Position numbers and translations under genes: made by a program. A stretch of 64,000 nt of DNA from Saccharothrix syringae (GTDB lineage Bacteria > Actinomycetota > Actinomycetes > Mycobacteriales > Pseudonocardiaceae), in NCBI RefSeq assembly GCF_009498035.1, contig NZ_CP034550.1, positions 1,922,001 through 1,986,000 of the forward strand, in the 5' to 3' direction. Below are positions 1 to 10,100 of this stretch, one piece after another. How positions within the stretch are numbered: the stretch's first letter is position 1; every line of letters begins with the position of its first letter. Below the pieces are notes generated by a model, which saw only the letters and a program-made list of their open reading frames with translations, was not told where the DNA came from and did no database searches.

Positions 1-1
1 C

Positions 2-466
2 ACCGCGCTGCCCGACCGCTCCGGCGTGCTGCTGGCCGAGGGCGAACGCGCGCCCGACGGCACCCCGTTCACCGCCAAGGCGTTCACCTTCTCCAGCCGC
101 AAGTGGGCCCACCTGGGCGGCGACCCGGTGCTGGTGCGCGGCAGCGTCGGCAGGCACGGCGAGGCCCACCTGCTCCGGCGCGACGACGACGAGCTGGTCG
201 CGGCCGTCCGCGCCGACCTGGCCCGGCTGACCGGCGTGACCGCGGCGCCGGTCGACGCGGTGGTCACCCGCTGGGGCGGCGGCCTGCCGCAGTACGGGGT
301 GGGCCACGTGGACCTGGTGCGGGAGGTCGAGGACGAGGTCGCGCGGGTGCCCGGGCTGGCCGTGGCGGGCGCCGCGCTGCACGGCGTCGGCATCCCGGCG
401 TGCATCGCCACGGCGGGCGCGGCGGCCGCACGTGTCGCCGCACACGTGCTCGGCGGGGTGCGCTGA
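2..466 (+). CDS. hemY: Protoporphyrinogen/coproporphyrinogen oxidase, C-terminal part
   Basis: This is the 3' end of a gene that begins before the window. About 154 codons remain, open from base 2 to a TGA at 464-466. The visible C-terminus has [10 protein letters not shown], a [11 protein letters not shown] segment and an [16 protein letters not shown] segment. These match the end of the FAD-dependent HemY/HemG-type oxidase, where the last glycine-rich stretch closes the FAD site. In actinobacteria the enzyme oxidises coproporphyrinogen III in the coproporphyrin-dependent heme pathway. The next gene, 26 bases on and on the same strand, is hemQ, the last enzyme of that pathway, which supports the call. 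The N-terminal FAD-binding GxGxxG motif lies outside the window. Confidence 0.85.
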   Translation, partial: TALPDRSGVLLAEGERAPDGTPFTAKAFTFSSRKWAHLGGDPVLVRGSVGRHGEAHLLRRDDDELVAAVRADLARLTGVTAAPVDAVVTRWGGGLPQYGVGHVDLVREVEDEVARVPGLAVAGAALHGVGIPACIATAGAAAARVAAHVLGGVR

Positions 467-492
467 ACAGCGCGGATGAGAGGATGGGGCCC

Positions 493-1185
493 ATGTCCCG
501 CTTGAACTACACCGAGCTCAACGACACCATCCGCTACACCGCCTGGTCGGTCTTCCGGGTCGAACCGGGGCGCCTGCCCGACGACCGGGGCCCGGCCGCC
601 GCGGAGGCCCAGGAGTACCTGGACGGCCTGGAGGCCAAGGGCGTCGTGGTGCGCGGCGTGTACGACCTGGCGGGCCTGCGCGCGGACGCCGACTTCATGG
701 TCTGGTGGCACGCCGAGGAGGTCGAGCAGGTCCAGCAGGCGTACACCGGGTTCCGCCGCACCGCGCTGGGCCGCGCGAGCACGCCGGTGTGGAGCCAGTT
801 CGCGCTGCACCGGCCCGCGGAGTTCAACCGCAGCCACATCCCGGCGTTCCTGGCGGGCGAGGAGCCGCGCAAGTACGTCTGCGTGTACCCGTTCGTGCGG
901 TCCTACGAGTGGTACCTGCTGCCGGACGAGGAGCGCCGCAGGATGCTCGCCGAGCACGGCAAGGAGGCCCGGGACTACCCGGACGTGCGGGCCAACACGG
1001 TCGCGTCGTTCGCGCTCGGCGACTACGAGTGGATCCTCGCCTTCGAGGCCGACGAGCTGCACCGCATCGTCGACCTGATGCGGCACCTGCGCGCCACCGA
1101 CGCGCGCCGCCACGTGCGCGAGGAGGTCCCGTTCTACACGGGCACCCGGGTGCCGGCCGCCGAGCTGGTCACGAACCTGCCGTAG
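493..1185 (+). CDS. hemQ: Coproheme decarboxylase HemQ (ChdC, chlorite dismutase family)
   Basis: This 230-residue protein has the usual length of actinobacterial HemQ. It performs the final step of the coproporphyrin-dependent heme pathway, oxidative decarboxylation of coproheme to heme b in the cytosol. Visible family signatures are [15 protein letters not shown] at the N-terminus, [13 protein letters not shown] around residues 132-144 with the probable radical tyrosine, and [11 protein letters not shown] around 152-162, where His155 should be the axial heme ligand. FYTGTRV near the C-terminus is also typical. I chose the ATG at 493 because GAGAGGA lies about 8 bases upstream. An in-frame ATG at 484 lies inside that ribosome site. 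The 3' end overlaps the convergent gene by 17 bases. Confidence 0.95.
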   Translation: MSRLNYTELNDTIRYTAWSVFRVEPGRLPDDRGPAAAEAQEYLDGLEAKGVVVRGVYDLAGLRADADFMVWWHAEEVEQVQQAYTGFRRTALGRASTPVWSQFALHRPAEFNRSHIPAFLAGEEPRKYVCVYPFVRSYEWYLLPDEERRRMLAEHGKEARDYPDVRANTVASFALGDYEWILAFEADELHRIVDLMRHLRATDARRHVREEVPFYTGTRVPAAELVTNLP

Positions 1186-1768
1186 CCAGGGCCGCGACGA
1201 CCCGCTTGGCGTGGGCGCTGCCGACGTGCGCGCCGAACGTGCCGAGCACGATCCACGAGCCGTCCCGGAAGACCAGGCCGAACCGCCCCCGCGCGAGCAG
1301 GCGGGGGCGGCGCCGGGCGGCCACCACGGCCTCGCGCGGCGCCGCCCACGCCCGCTCCAGCCGCTCGCCCCGCTTGTGCAGCACCACCAGGCGCCGCGCG
1401 GTCACGGCCAGGAAGCTGTGCCCGGTGGCGGCGGCCTCGACCTGCCTGGCCAGGGACCCGGCGGGCCCGAGGCAGGTGCGGCCGCCGATCCAGCGCTCCG
1501 GGAAGTCCGCGGGCAGGTCGAGCGACGGCGCGGCGAACGCGACGCCGCCGATCCCGGCCACGGCCCGGCCGACCCAGCCCTCGGTGGGCACGGCGCGGGC
1601 CAGCCGGTCGGTCGCCCGGCCCACCGGGGTGGTCCAGAAGTCCGGTCCGGCCCCGCCGCGCGCGCCGTAGGCCACGCCGACCGAGGCGAGGGCGAGCAGG
1701 GCCTCGTCGGGCGGCAGCGCCGCCCGGGCCTCGTCGCCCCACACCCGCAGGTCGTCGACCAACGGCAT
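1169..1768 (-). CDS. Hypothetical protein at end of ESX-type operon
   Basis: This 199-residue soluble protein has no signal peptide or membrane helix. I do not recognise a named family. The N-terminal half contains [24 protein letters not shown]. The C-terminal half has alternating hydrophobic strands ([37 protein letters not shown]), which resembles a small beta-rich PH-like or bPH domain. That is a guess from pattern only. Its start overlaps the stop of the upstream WXG-type gene by one base (TGATG), so it is translationally coupled to that operon. Genes of this sort often accompany ESX-type substrates in Pseudonocardiaceae. Confidence 0.75.
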   Translation of the reverse strand: MPLVDDLRVWGDEARAALPPDEALLALASVGVAYGARGGAGPDFWTTPVGRATDRLARAVPTEGWVGRAVAGIGGVAFAAPSLDLPADFPERWIGGRTCLGPAGSLARQVEAAATGHSFLAVTARRLVVLHKRGERLERAWAAPREAVVAARRRPRLLARGRFGLVFRDGSWIVLGTFGAHVGSAHAKRVVAALATAGS

Positions 1769-2592
1769 CAGTCGTCGTCCGTGGCGTAGTTGTAGACGTC
1801 CTTGCCCATGTTGAACACGCCGCCCGCCGGCCCGCCCGGCACCGACTCGCCCAGCACCTTGCCGAGCGGGATGCGCACCGGCGCGGTGTAGACCGACTTC
1901 ATCACGCCCAGCGCGATGCCCTCCTTGCTGAAGGTGCCCGCGGCCTTCTTCAGGGCCTTGATCGCCTTCAGGCCCTCCTTGTACGCCTTCGCGGCCTCGG
2001 CGAGCTTGCGCAGCATGTTCGACAGCTTCATCAGCAGGTCGGCCAGCTTCTGCACGATCCTCATGACCTTGCCCAGCGTGGCGGCGGCCTTCGCGGCGGC
2101 CGCGGCGGCGCCCGCGGCCAGCGAGGCGCCGAAGCTGATCACCGACAGCGAGAGGCTGACCAGCAGGTCGGTCACCAGCATCATGATCAGGTCGATGATG
2201 AGGTCGATGATCAGGTTGGCCGAGTCGACGCAGCCCTTGGCGGCCTCCACCAGCATGCCCGAGGTGTCCTGCACGTTCTGGGCGAGCTGGTTGACCTGCT
2301 CCTCGATCTCGGTGAGCTTGGCGTTGAACTTGTCCGCCGCGGGCCCCTGCCACACGCCGGTGACGCTCTGCCGGGCACTCGCCTCGTCGGACACGATCGC
2401 GCGGATGTCGGTGGCGGCCTTCTCCCACGCGTCCGCGGCCCGGATCAGGTCGTCGGGGTCGCCCGCGACCCAGTCGATGGCCTCCAGCAGCGGGTTGAGC
2501 AGCGGCCGGATGATGCCCTGGACCGGGCCGGGGCACCCGTTGAGGAAGGTCTCGATCTTGTTGTTGACCTCGACGGTCGTGCTGGGGCTCAT
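1768..2592 (-). CDS. WXG100-like ESX-type protein with long C-terminus
   Basis: This protein has 274 residues. Residues 1-100 are largely helical and include the WXG turn WQGPAADKF (near residue 82), the hallmark of helical hairpin proteins exported by type VII (ESX) systems. A long hydrophobic and alanine-rich stretch follows (LIIDLIIDLIMMLVTDLLVS then an alanine-rich run), then a lysine-rich helical segment and a polar end NYATDDD. The protein is much longer than a classic 100-residue EsxA/EsxB, so it resembles the larger WXG-domain effectors. It overlaps the upstream gene by four bases (ATGA) and the downstream gene by one. No ESX ATPase or membrane gene is in the window, so secretion is inferred. 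Confidence 0.8.
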   Translation of the reverse strand: MSPSTTVEVNNKIETFLNGCPGPVQGIIRPLLNPLLEAIDWVAGDPDDLIRAADAWEKAATDIRAIVSDEASARQSVTGVWQGPAADKFNAKLTEIEEQVNQLAQNVQDTSGMLVEAAKGCVDSANLIIDLIIDLIMMLVTDLLVSLSLSVISFGASLAAGAAAAAAKAAATLGKVMRIVQKLADLLMKLSNMLRKLAEAAKAYKEGLKAIKALKKAAGTFSKEGIALGVMKSVYTAPVRIPLGKVLGESVPGGPAGGVFNMGKDVYNYATDDD

Positions 2593-2939
2593 CCGCCCAC
2601 CTTCGGTGCCTGGATACCGGACATGGCCTGGGAGATCCTGTCCATGACCTCGCCGAGCCCGGTGTCGAGGTTCCGGTACTCCTGCGAGGTGTCGCGCACC
2701 GACTCGGCGATGTCGCGCATCGCCTCGGCGCACTCCTTGAGGTCGGCCAACGTCGAGTTGACCCGCTCCTCGTAGGTCGAGTAGATCTCACCGCTGGACG
2801 GCATCTTGCCGAACGACTCGCGGCCGACCCGGGCGGCCTCCAGCGCGGCCACGACCTCGTCGAACCGCTCCCCCCGCCGCTCCGAGGTGCCGGCGAACTC
2901 CAGGATGCCGTCGAGCCTGACGTCGAACTTGGCGGTCAT
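2589..2939 (-). CDS. Small helical ESX-associated protein (EspC/DUF2580-like)
   Basis: This 116-residue all-helical protein starts the ESX-like operon. Charged amphipathic helices run through it, with SGEIYSTYEERVNSTLADLKECAEAMRDIAESVRD in the middle. There is no signal peptide. Size, helical hairpin character and position directly before a WXG protein resemble the EspC/DUF2580 group of ESX-1-associated proteins, which pair with WXG proteins. The family call is by pattern, not by a clear signature. The ATG at 2939 is preceded by a purine-rich stretch. The gene is divergent from the YbaB-like gene, and the 132 bases between them should hold both promoters. Confidence 0.75.
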   Translation of the reverse strand: MTAKFDVRLDGILEFAGTSERRGERFDEVVAALEAARVGRESFGKMPSSGEIYSTYEERVNSTLADLKECAEAMRDIAESVRDTSQEYRNLDTGLGEVMDRISQAMSGIQAPKVGG

Positions 2940-3071
2940 CGCGCCCCCTTTCCCTGGCGGTTGCTCCGACGGCGGGCGGCCCGCCTCGGTTCCACCGGAT
3001 CCGCGGATGCTCCTCCGTTCGGTGCACTAGCCTGCCACCCGGACACCTACACGGGATCGGGGGTGTGTGCG

Positions 3072-3641
3072 ATGCGGGAAGACCTGGAGCAGAAGCTGGA
3101 ACGGCTCACCCGGCTCGCCGCGCAGAAGCAGCAGCAGGCCGACGAGCTGCAGGGGCAGCTGGCGAACCTGCGCGTGACCAGGCAGTCGCCGGACGGGGCG
3201 CTGACCGCGACCGTGACCGCCAACGGCCAGCTGGTGGACCTCAGGATCGACGACCGCGCGCTGCGCGGCGGCGGCCGGCAGCTCGCGTCGAGCCTGCTGC
3301 AGGTGGTCTTCCAGGCATCGTCGGCGGCGGCCCAGCAGGTGCAGGGCCTGGCCGCGCCGCTGCTGGAGGACAGCTCGATCGACCCGGCGCAGCTCGGTGT
3401 CTCCGCCACGCCACCGGTGCAGGCGCCGCCGCCCGGCTTCCCGCCGCCGCAGCAGCAGCCGCAGGGCGGGTTCCTCCAGTCGGCACCGCGGCAGCCCCCG
3501 CCGCCGCCCGCCCAGCAGCCGCCCGCCCAGCAGCCGCCGTTCCAGCAGCAGCCGCCGCAGGCGCGGCCCGCGCGCCGGCCCCCGGTGGACGAGGACCCGG
3601 ACGAGGGCACCGGCTCGATCTTCCGCAAGGACACGTGGTGA
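3072..3641 (+). CDS. YbaB/EbfC-like DNA-binding protein with Pro/Gln-rich tail
   Basis: This 189-residue protein has two parts. Residues 1-110 match the YbaB/EbfC fold: an initial helix MREDLEQKLERLTRLAAQKQQQ, beta strands SPDGALTATVTANGQLVDLRID, then a long helix. Residues 115-180 are very rich in proline and glutamine and end in GTGSIFRKDTW. YbaB proteins bind DNA as dimers. In actinobacteria, versions with proline-rich tails often sit beside ESX-type genes, as here, and may have another role. An in-frame GTG at 3063 (GTG TGT GCG ATG) is an alternative start. Convergent with protease A, with a strong hairpin between. Confidence 0.8.
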   Translation: MREDLEQKLERLTRLAAQKQQQADELQGQLANLRVTRQSPDGALTATVTANGQLVDLRIDDRALRGGGRQLASSLLQVVFQASSAAAQQVQGLAAPLLEDSSIDPAQLGVSATPPVQAPPPGFPPPQQQPQGGFLQSAPRQPPPPPAQQPPAQQPPFQQQPPQARPARRPPVDEDPDEGTGSIFRKDTW

Positions 3642-3671
3642 CGTGCCGGGAGGGGCGACCCTCCCGGCACG
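3642..3671. terminator. Bidirectional hairpin terminator
   Basis: A perfect 13-bp inverted repeat (CGTGCCGGGAGGG, loop GCGA, then its complement) lies right after the YbaB-like stop at 3641 and just before the stop of the convergent protease gene at 3678. There is no T-run, as is usual in high-GC actinobacteria. Confidence 0.8.
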
Positions 3672-3677
3672 CGCACC

Positions 3678-6600
3678 TCACTTCGTGATCTCGTAGGCGC
3701 GGATCAGGGTCTGCTCGAAGGTGTTGCCCTTGCTGTCGGTGCCGCTCGCGCGCAGCGAGGCGTAGCCGGCCGCGTTCGGGCTGCGGACGAGCGCGGCGCC
3801 GCCCGCGACGGGCACGGCCGCCCAGCTCTTGCCGTCGTCGAACGACACCTCGACCCGGATGCGGCCCACCTCGCCGTTGTCCGCCCCCTGCTGCTGCTCC
3901 ACGGTCAGCGGCACGCGCAGCAGGCGCCCGGCGGGCGTGCCGCCCGAGGCGTCGAGCTCGGGGGTGAACCGCACCACCGACAGCGGCAGCCGCTTGCCCT
4001 GCCCGGCGGGCAGGACGTCCGTGCGGAACGTCCACGCCCCGCTCGCCCGGGTGCCCAGCTCGAACCCGGTCGGGTCGCGGGCGATGTCCTGCTCGACCCG
4101 GTAGCGGGCCTCGCCGGGCTCCACGGTGAACTGGCCGACCTGGTCGTGGGCCAGGCCGACCAGCCTGCCGTCGCGGTAGAGCGCGGTGCGGGCGGACTCG
4201 GCGCTGCCGCGGCCCAGGTTGCCGTCGCGGTCGTTGAACAGCGGCACCTGCGCGGTCACCCGGTCCCGGTCCAGGCCGAGGTAGGTGGCGGGCAGGGCGG
4301 ACAGGCCGGGGCCCATGACCGGGAACAGGAACCGCTCCGCGTACCGGCCGTCCCGCTGGTAGGTGCGGTCGTAGGAGGAGTAGTCGGCCTCGGACCGGTA
4401 CTGGGGCGACAGCCGCAGGTAGGACCAGCCCCAGGTCAGCTCGTCGGTGGTGATGTGGTCGACCACGGCGCCGCCGCCGGGCACGGTCAGCAGCGCCGAC
4501 CAGCCGCCCGAGCCGTCCGGCGGGCTGGCGTTGCCGCTGTGCAGGTGCTGGCGGTCGGCCGGGGCGGGCGCGAAGGTGGTGCGCACCTCGGCCAGCTCGT
4601 CCTCGGTGGGCGCGCGGGTGAACCCGGTGGGCACCTCGCCCCGCTCGACCCAGCGGAACCGGTAGTTCACCGCGGTGCCGTCGACCGGCGGCGCCTGGTA
4701 CTGCGCGCCGACCGAGACGGTCAGCTCGTCGTCGGTGAGGACCGGGCCGACGTGGCCGATGGACATGTCCACGAAACCGGACAGGAAGGCCGTGTTGAGC
4801 ACCACGCGCCTGCCGTTGAGCAGGCGTGAGACGTTGATGTCGCCGATCGCCGGCGTCGCGCCCGCCGCGGGCGGGGTGATGTCGATCGGCGCGGCCGTCC
4901 GGGCGTCGAAGGTGAACAGGGTGTGGTCGGCGTCGACGGTCATGCTCGGCCGGGCGAGCACCGCGGTGCGGTTGCCGGTGCGCACGACCGTGCGCGCCAT
5001 GTACTCGCCCTTGGGCACGCGCGCGGTGGCGGTGCCGTCGAAGTCGTACAGCGAGGTGTAGACGTCGTTGTCCATGCCCACCAGCGCGGTGGTGTGGTCC
5101 GGGGCGGGGTTGCCCTCCGCGTCCAGGTGCGCGACCGACACGTCGTAGCTCTCGACCTCGCGGGCCAGGCTCAGCGGGGTGCGGGTGGGCCCGCCGACCA
5201 CGGCACCGGCGAACAGGCCGTCGGTGGTGCCGACCCTGGTGTCCGCGGTGACCGCCACGGCGGCCTCGCCGCCGGCCGGGACGGTGACCGTCGCCGGGGT
5301 GACGGTGACCAAGCCCGCGGGCGCGGGCCTGCCGTCGGGGCCGCGCAGGTCGACCGCGAGGTCGAAGGTGACGGGCTGCGGGCCGCTGTTGCGGTAGGTG
5401 ACGGTCTTGGTGACCGGGGCGTCGTCCTGGTGCGGCCACTGCTGCTCGCCGAAGGCGAGGCTCACCGGCCGGGCGCCGACGGTGGCGGTGATCGCGCGGG
5501 TCAGGTCCACCCGGCCCGTGCCCTGCTCGAACACGGTCAGCGCCGGGTTCGGCCTGGCCGAGGCCATCAGCACCGACTTGATCCGGGCGCCGGTCCAGTC
5601 GGGGTGCTGCTGGGCGAGCAGGGCGGCGGCGCCGGCGACGTGCGGGGTGGCCATCGAGGTGCCGGACAGGGACACGTGCCGGCGGCCGACCGGGGTGCCG
5701 ATGGTGCCCTGGGACGCCTTGGCCGCGACGATGTTCACGCCGGGCGCGGTGATGTCGGGCTTGACCGCGCCGTCGCCGGTGCGGGGGCCGCGGCTGGAGA
5801 AGTACGCGAGGTCGTCGTCGCGGCGCACCGCGCCGACGGTGAGCGCCGCGTCCGCGCTGCCCGGCGAGTCGACGGTCTTGGCCCGACCGGAGTTGCCCGC
5901 GGCGACGACGAACAGCGTGCCGGTCTCGTCGGACAGGCGGTTGACCGCCTCCTCCATCGGGTCCACGCCCGGCGAGTCGTAGCCGCCGAGGCTGAGGTTG
6001 ACGATGTCGGCGCCCTGGTCGACGGCCCACTGCATGCCCGCGAGCACCGAGGACTCCTGGCAGCCGCCGTCCCGGCAGACCTTGCCGTCGAGGATGGCCG
6101 CGCCGGGCGCGACGCCCCGGTACTTCGCGTCGTTGCTCGCGATGGTGGCGGCGACGTGGGTGCCGTGGCCGTCGTGGTCGACGTTGTCGGGCGCGTCGGT
6201 GAAGTTCCGCTCGGCGATCTCGCGGCCCTTGAGGTCGGGGTGGTCGCCGTCGACGCCGCCGTCGAGCACGGCGACCTTGACGCCCTTGCCGGTCAGGCCC
6301 GACCGCCACGCGGTGGGCGCGCCGATCTGGGCGGTGGAGCGGTCCAGGGTGGGGCGCAGCACGCCGTCGAGCCAGACCTTGGTCACGCCCGGGTCGGCGA
6401 GCAGGTCCCGGAACGCGGCGCCGGCCTCGGCCTTGGCGGGCTCGGCGGCCACCGCGCCGGCGGCGGGCAGCGCCGTCGTCGCGCCGAGGCCGGCGGTGGG
6501 CGTGCCGGTGACGATGAGCGGCACGGTGTCGCGGTGGGCGTCGTCGTAGCCGGCCTCGATCAGGCCGGTGACGTCGAACAGCCGCGGGTCCAGCCGCCCG

Positions 6601-6890
6601 GCCGCGATGCCCTTGAGCGCGTCCTCGGGCACGACCTGCAGCCGGCCGTCGCGCAGGGTGGAGTGGACGACGACGCCCTCGCGGCCGGGGCCGGGCTGGA
6701 ACGCGCCGACCGCGGCGCCGGTCACCACGACCCGGTCGCCGGTGATCAGGGTGACCGTCCGCGGCGCTTCGGCGGGCGCCCCGGACGTCGCGGGTGGTGC
6801 TGCGGGTGCGGCCGGTGCGGCCGGGGTGGTGAGCCCCGCCGCCAGGACTGCGGCCACCAGGGCCGCGCCGCGCTTCCGTGGTCTGAACAC
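3678..6890 (-). CDS. Secreted subtilisin-like S8 serine protease (paralogue A)
   Basis: This is a 1070-residue exported protease. The GTG start at 6890 is set by a strong GGAGGT 5 bases upstream; longer readings through upstream bases would be non-coding leader. An Arg/Lys-rich start plus a hydrophobic, alanine-rich segment forms the signal peptide (about 1-35). A VTLITGDRVVV segment opens the propeptide-like region. The catalytic domain (about 200-430) has Asp210 (VAVLDGG), His242 (DGHGTHVAA), the oxyanion AAGNSG, and Ser412 (SGTSMATPHVAG). Downstream are several beta-rich domains and a conserved C-terminal module (LRVPLTVEQQ, VSFDDGKSW, YASLRASGTDSKGN). It is the last of four tandem paralogues and has its own promoter region. 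Substrate unknown. Confidence 0.93.
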   Translation of the reverse strand: MFRPRKRGAALVAAVLAAGLTTPAAPAAPAAPPATSGAPAEAPRTVTLITGDRVVVTGAAVGAFQPGPGREGVVVHSTLRDGRLQVVPEDALKGIAAGRLDPRLFDVTGLIEAGYDDAHRDTVPLIVTGTPTAGLGATTALPAAGAVAAEPAKAEAGAAFRDLLADPGVTKVWLDGVLRPTLDRSTAQIGAPTAWRSGLTGKGVKVAVLDGGVDGDHPDLKGREIAERNFTDAPDNVDHDGHGTHVAATIASNDAKYRGVAPGAAILDGKVCRDGGCQESSVLAGMQWAVDQGADIVNLSLGGYDSPGVDPMEEAVNRLSDETGTLFVVAAGNSGRAKTVDSPGSADAALTVGAVRRDDDLAYFSSRGPRTGDGAVKPDITAPGVNIVAAKASQGTIGTPVGRRHVSLSGTSMATPHVAGAAALLAQQHPDWTGARIKSVLMASARPNPALTVFEQGTGRVDLTRAITATVGARPVSLAFGEQQWPHQDDAPVTKTVTYRNSGPQPVTFDLAVDLRGPDGRPAPAGLVTVTPATVTVPAGGEAAVAVTADTRVGTTDGLFAGAVVGGPTRTPLSLAREVESYDVSVAHLDAEGNPAPDHTTALVGMDNDVYTSLYDFDGTATARVPKGEYMARTVVRTGNRTAVLARPSMTVDADHTLFTFDARTAAPIDITPPAAGATPAIGDINVSRLLNGRRVVLNTAFLSGFVDMSIGHVGPVLTDDELTVSVGAQYQAPPVDGTAVNYRFRWVERGEVPTGFTRAPTEDELAEVRTTFAPAPADRQHLHSGNASPPDGSGGWSALLTVPGGGAVVDHITTDELTWGWSYLRLSPQYRSEADYSSYDRTYQRDGRYAERFLFPVMGPGLSALPATYLGLDRDRVTAQVPLFNDRDGNLGRGSAESARTALYRDGRLVGLAHDQVGQFTVEPGEARYRVEQDIARDPTGFELGTRASGAWTFRTDVLPAGQGKRLPLSVVRFTPELDASGGTPAGRLLRVPLTVEQQQGADNGEVGRIRVEVSFDDGKSWAAVPVAGGAALVRSPNAAGYASLRASGTDSKGNTFEQTLIRAYEITK

Positions 6891-6990
6891 AGGTACCTCC
6901 GATGGGTGGCGCGTGGGTGTCGCGCGGTCGGAAGGCACCGCAGACCCGCGGTGGCGGTGAACCGGAAGTGACGAAGCCCCCCAACGGCCC

Positions 6991-7033
6991 TCGACGCTAG
7001 CCACCCGTTCGGGGTGGGGGCAGCGTCCCTTCG
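6991..7033 (-). promoter_or_regulatory. Putative promoter of protease A
   Basis: On the minus strand a -10-like TAGCGT followed by CGA lies at 6991-6999. A conserved GAAGGGACGCTG block sits at 7021-7033. The same pair occurs before paralogues B and C at nearly the same spacing. The leader that follows (GGGGGGCTTCGTCACTT, reading minus) is also shared with B. The start codon is about 100 bases downstream, so a 5' leader is predicted. The sigma factor is not identified. Confidence 0.45.
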
Positions 7034-7093
7034 AGGGGAGTTGCGCCACCCGAACGCACCACCGCGGTCGCTGTCCGCTTCGCCGGTTGAGAC

Positions 7094-7125
7094 GGGGGCG
7101 TCCACTCCGGGGAGCGGACGCCCCC
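7094..7125 (-). terminator. Hairpin terminator of protease B
   Basis: A 10-bp inverted repeat, GGGGGCGTCC at 7094-7103 and GGACGCCCCC at 7116-7125, lies 6 bases past the stop of protease B at 7131. It separates B from the promoter of A. Confidence 0.75.
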
Positions 7126-7130
7126 GCCCG

Positions 7131-10100
7131 TCACCTGATCTTGTAGGCGCGGATCACGGTGTGCCGGAAGGTGTTGCCCCTGCTGTCGGCGCCGCTCGCG
7201 CGCAGCGAGGCGTACCCGGCCGCGTTCGGGTTGCGGATCAGCGCGGCGCCGCCCGCGACGGGCACGGCCGCCCAGCTCCTGCCGTCGTCGAACGACACCT
7301 CGACCCGGAGCCGCCGGACCCGGCCGTTGTCGGCGCCCCCCTGCTGCCGCACGGTCAGCGGCACGCGGAGCAGGCGCCCGGCGGGCGTGCCGCCCGAGGC
7401 GTCGAGCGCGGGGGTGAACCGCACCACCGACAGCGGCAGCCGGCGCACCTGATCGCCGGGGACGGTGCCGGAGCGGAACGTCCAGGCCCCGTCGACCCGG
7501 GTGGCGAACTCGAACAGCGCCGGGTCCCGGACCACCTCCTGCTCCAGCCGGTAGTCGGCCGCGCCGGGCGGCACGGTGAACTCGCCGTACGGGTGGGCGG
7601 TCTCGCCGACCGGCTCGCCGTCGCGGTGCAGCGCGGTGCGGCCGGACCGGTAGACCGACGAGCCGAGGTTGTCGGCGGCGTCGTCGACCAGCGGCACCTG
7701 CGCCACCAGCCGGTCGCCCGCCCGGCCCAGGTAGACGTACGGCGAGTCGGGCAGGCCCGGGCCGAACACCGGGAAGCCGAACCGCTCGCGGTAGGTGCGC
7801 CCCGCGCGGTAGGTGCGCTCCGCCGACTGGTAGTCGACGACGGGACCGCTGGCGCCCCACTCCGTCTTCGTCCAGCGCCACGTGGTCCCGTCCACGTTGA
7901 CGTGGTCGACCGCCCCGCCGCCCGGGGTGACCGGGAACAGCGCCGCCCAGCCGCCGGTGCCGCCCGCGACGAAGCCCACGCCGCCGTGCAGGTGCTCGGC
8001 GGCGGGGTCGCCCGGCCCGAACGACGTGCGCACCTCGGCCAGCTCGCGCTCGGCGGGCGCGCGGGTGAAGCCCGTGGGCGCCGCGCCGCGCTCGGCCCAC
8101 CGGAACCGGTAGTTCTCCGGCGTCCCGCCGGCGGGTTCGGCGCGGAACTGGGCGCCGATCGCCGAGGTCAGCTCGTCGTCGGGCAGGCGCGGGCCGAGGT
8201 GGCCCACGGTCAGGTCGTCGGGGATGCCGCCCAGGTAGGCGTAGCCCATGGTCGTGGGCCGGCCGCCGAAGACGCGGATGACGTCCACGTCGGCGAGGAC
8301 CCCGACGGCGCCCGGGTTCGGCGGGGTGACCCGGAAGGGCTTCGCGGCGCGGGCGTCGAAGGTGAACCTGGTGTGGTCGCGGTCGACGGTGAGGGCGGGC
8401 TGGAACAGCACCGAGGTCTGCTCGCCGTTGGCGATCACCGAGCGGGCGGTGTACTCGCCCCTGGGCAGGCGGACCGTGACGCTGCCGTCGGGGTCGCCCA
8501 GGAGCTCGTACGCGGGGTTGTCCAGGCCGAGCACCGTGCCGAAGTAGTCGGCGGCGGGCCTGCCCGCGGTGTCGACGTGCTCGAACACCACGTCGTAGCT
8601 CTCGGCCTCGCGGGTGACGGCCAGGGGCGTGCGCACCGGTCCGCCGACCACGGCGCCGGAGTACGCGCCGTCGAGGGTGCCGACCCTGGTGTCGGCGGTG
8701 ACGGTCACCGCGGCCTCGCCGCCCGCCTGCACGGTGACTTGCGCCGGGGTGACGGTGAACAGGCCCGCGGGCGCGGGTTCGCCGTCCGGGCCCGCGGCCT
8801 CGACGGAGAGGTCGAGGGTGACCGGCTCGGTGCCGAGGTTGCGGTAGGTGACGCCCTTGGTGAGGGGGGTGTCGTCGTCGTGCGGCCACTGCTGCACGCC
8901 CAGGCCGGCGCTGGCCGGCTCGGAGACGACGGTGGCGGTGACGGCGCGGGCCAGGTCGACGCGCCCGGCGCCCTGGTCGAACGCGGTCAGCGCCGGGTTC
9001 GGTGCGGCCGAGGCCATCAGGGCGGCCTTGAGCTGCGCGCCGGTCCAGTCGGGGTGCTGCTGGGCGAGCAGGGCGGCGGCGCCGGCGACGTGTGGGGTGG
9101 CCATCGAGGTGCCGGACAGGGCCACGTGCCGGTCGTCGACCGGGGTGCCGAGGTTGCCCTGGGACGCCTTGGCCGCGGCGATGCCCACGCCGGGTGCGGT
9201 GATGTCGGGCTTGATGGCGCCGTCGCCGGTGCGGGGCCCGCGGCTGGAGAACGGGGCGATGCCGTCCTGCCGGTCGACCGCGCCCACGGTCAGGGCGGCG
9301 TCGGCGCTGCCCGGCGAGCCGATGGTGCCGGGGGAGCCGGAGTTGCCCGCGGCGATGACGAACAGCGCGCCGGTCTTGGCCGACAGGTCGTTGACGGCCT
9401 GCTCCAGCGGGTCGACCTGCGGCGTGTCGCGGCCGCCGAGGCTGAGGTTGACGACGTCGGCGCCCTGGTCGACGGCCCACTGGAGGCCGGCGAGGATCCA
9501 GGACTCCTGGCAGCCGCCGTCCCGGCAGACCTTGCCGTCGAGGATGGCCGCGCCCGGGGCGACGCCCCGGTACTTCGCGTCGTTGCTCGCGATCGTGGCG
9601 GCGACGTGCGTGCCGTGGCCGTCGTGGTCGACGTTGTCGGGCGCGTCGGTGAAGTTCTGCTCGGCGACCTCCCGGCCCTTGAGGTCGGGGTGCTCTCCGT
9701 CCACGCCGCCGTCGAGCACGGCGACCTTGACGCCCTCGCCGGTGTAGCCGGCTTCCCAGGCGGCGGGTGCGCCGATCTGGGCGGTGGAGCGGTCCAGGGT
9801 CGGGCGGCGGACGCCGTCGAGCCAGATCCTGGTCACGCCGGGGTCGGCGAGCAGGGCCCGGAACGCGGTGTTGGCCTCGGCCTTGGTCACCTGCGCGGCC
9901 GTCGCGCCCACGGCGGGCAGCGCCGTCGCCGCGCCGAGACCGGTGGCGGGCGTGCCGGTGACGATGAGCGGCACGGTGTCGCGGTGGGCGTCGTCGTAGC
10001 CCGCGTCGACCAGGCCGGTGACGTCGAACAGCCGCGGGTCCAGCCGGCCCTCGGCGACGGCGCGGGCCGCGTCCTGCGGCACGACGTGCAGCCCGCCGTC

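Noticed and set aside
3241..6984. Very long overlapping frames (up to 1247 codons) on both strands across the protease genes
   Set aside because: They are Arg/Gly/Ala-rich shadows of the real S8 genes caused by the high GC content; no domain, start signal or third-position bias supports them.
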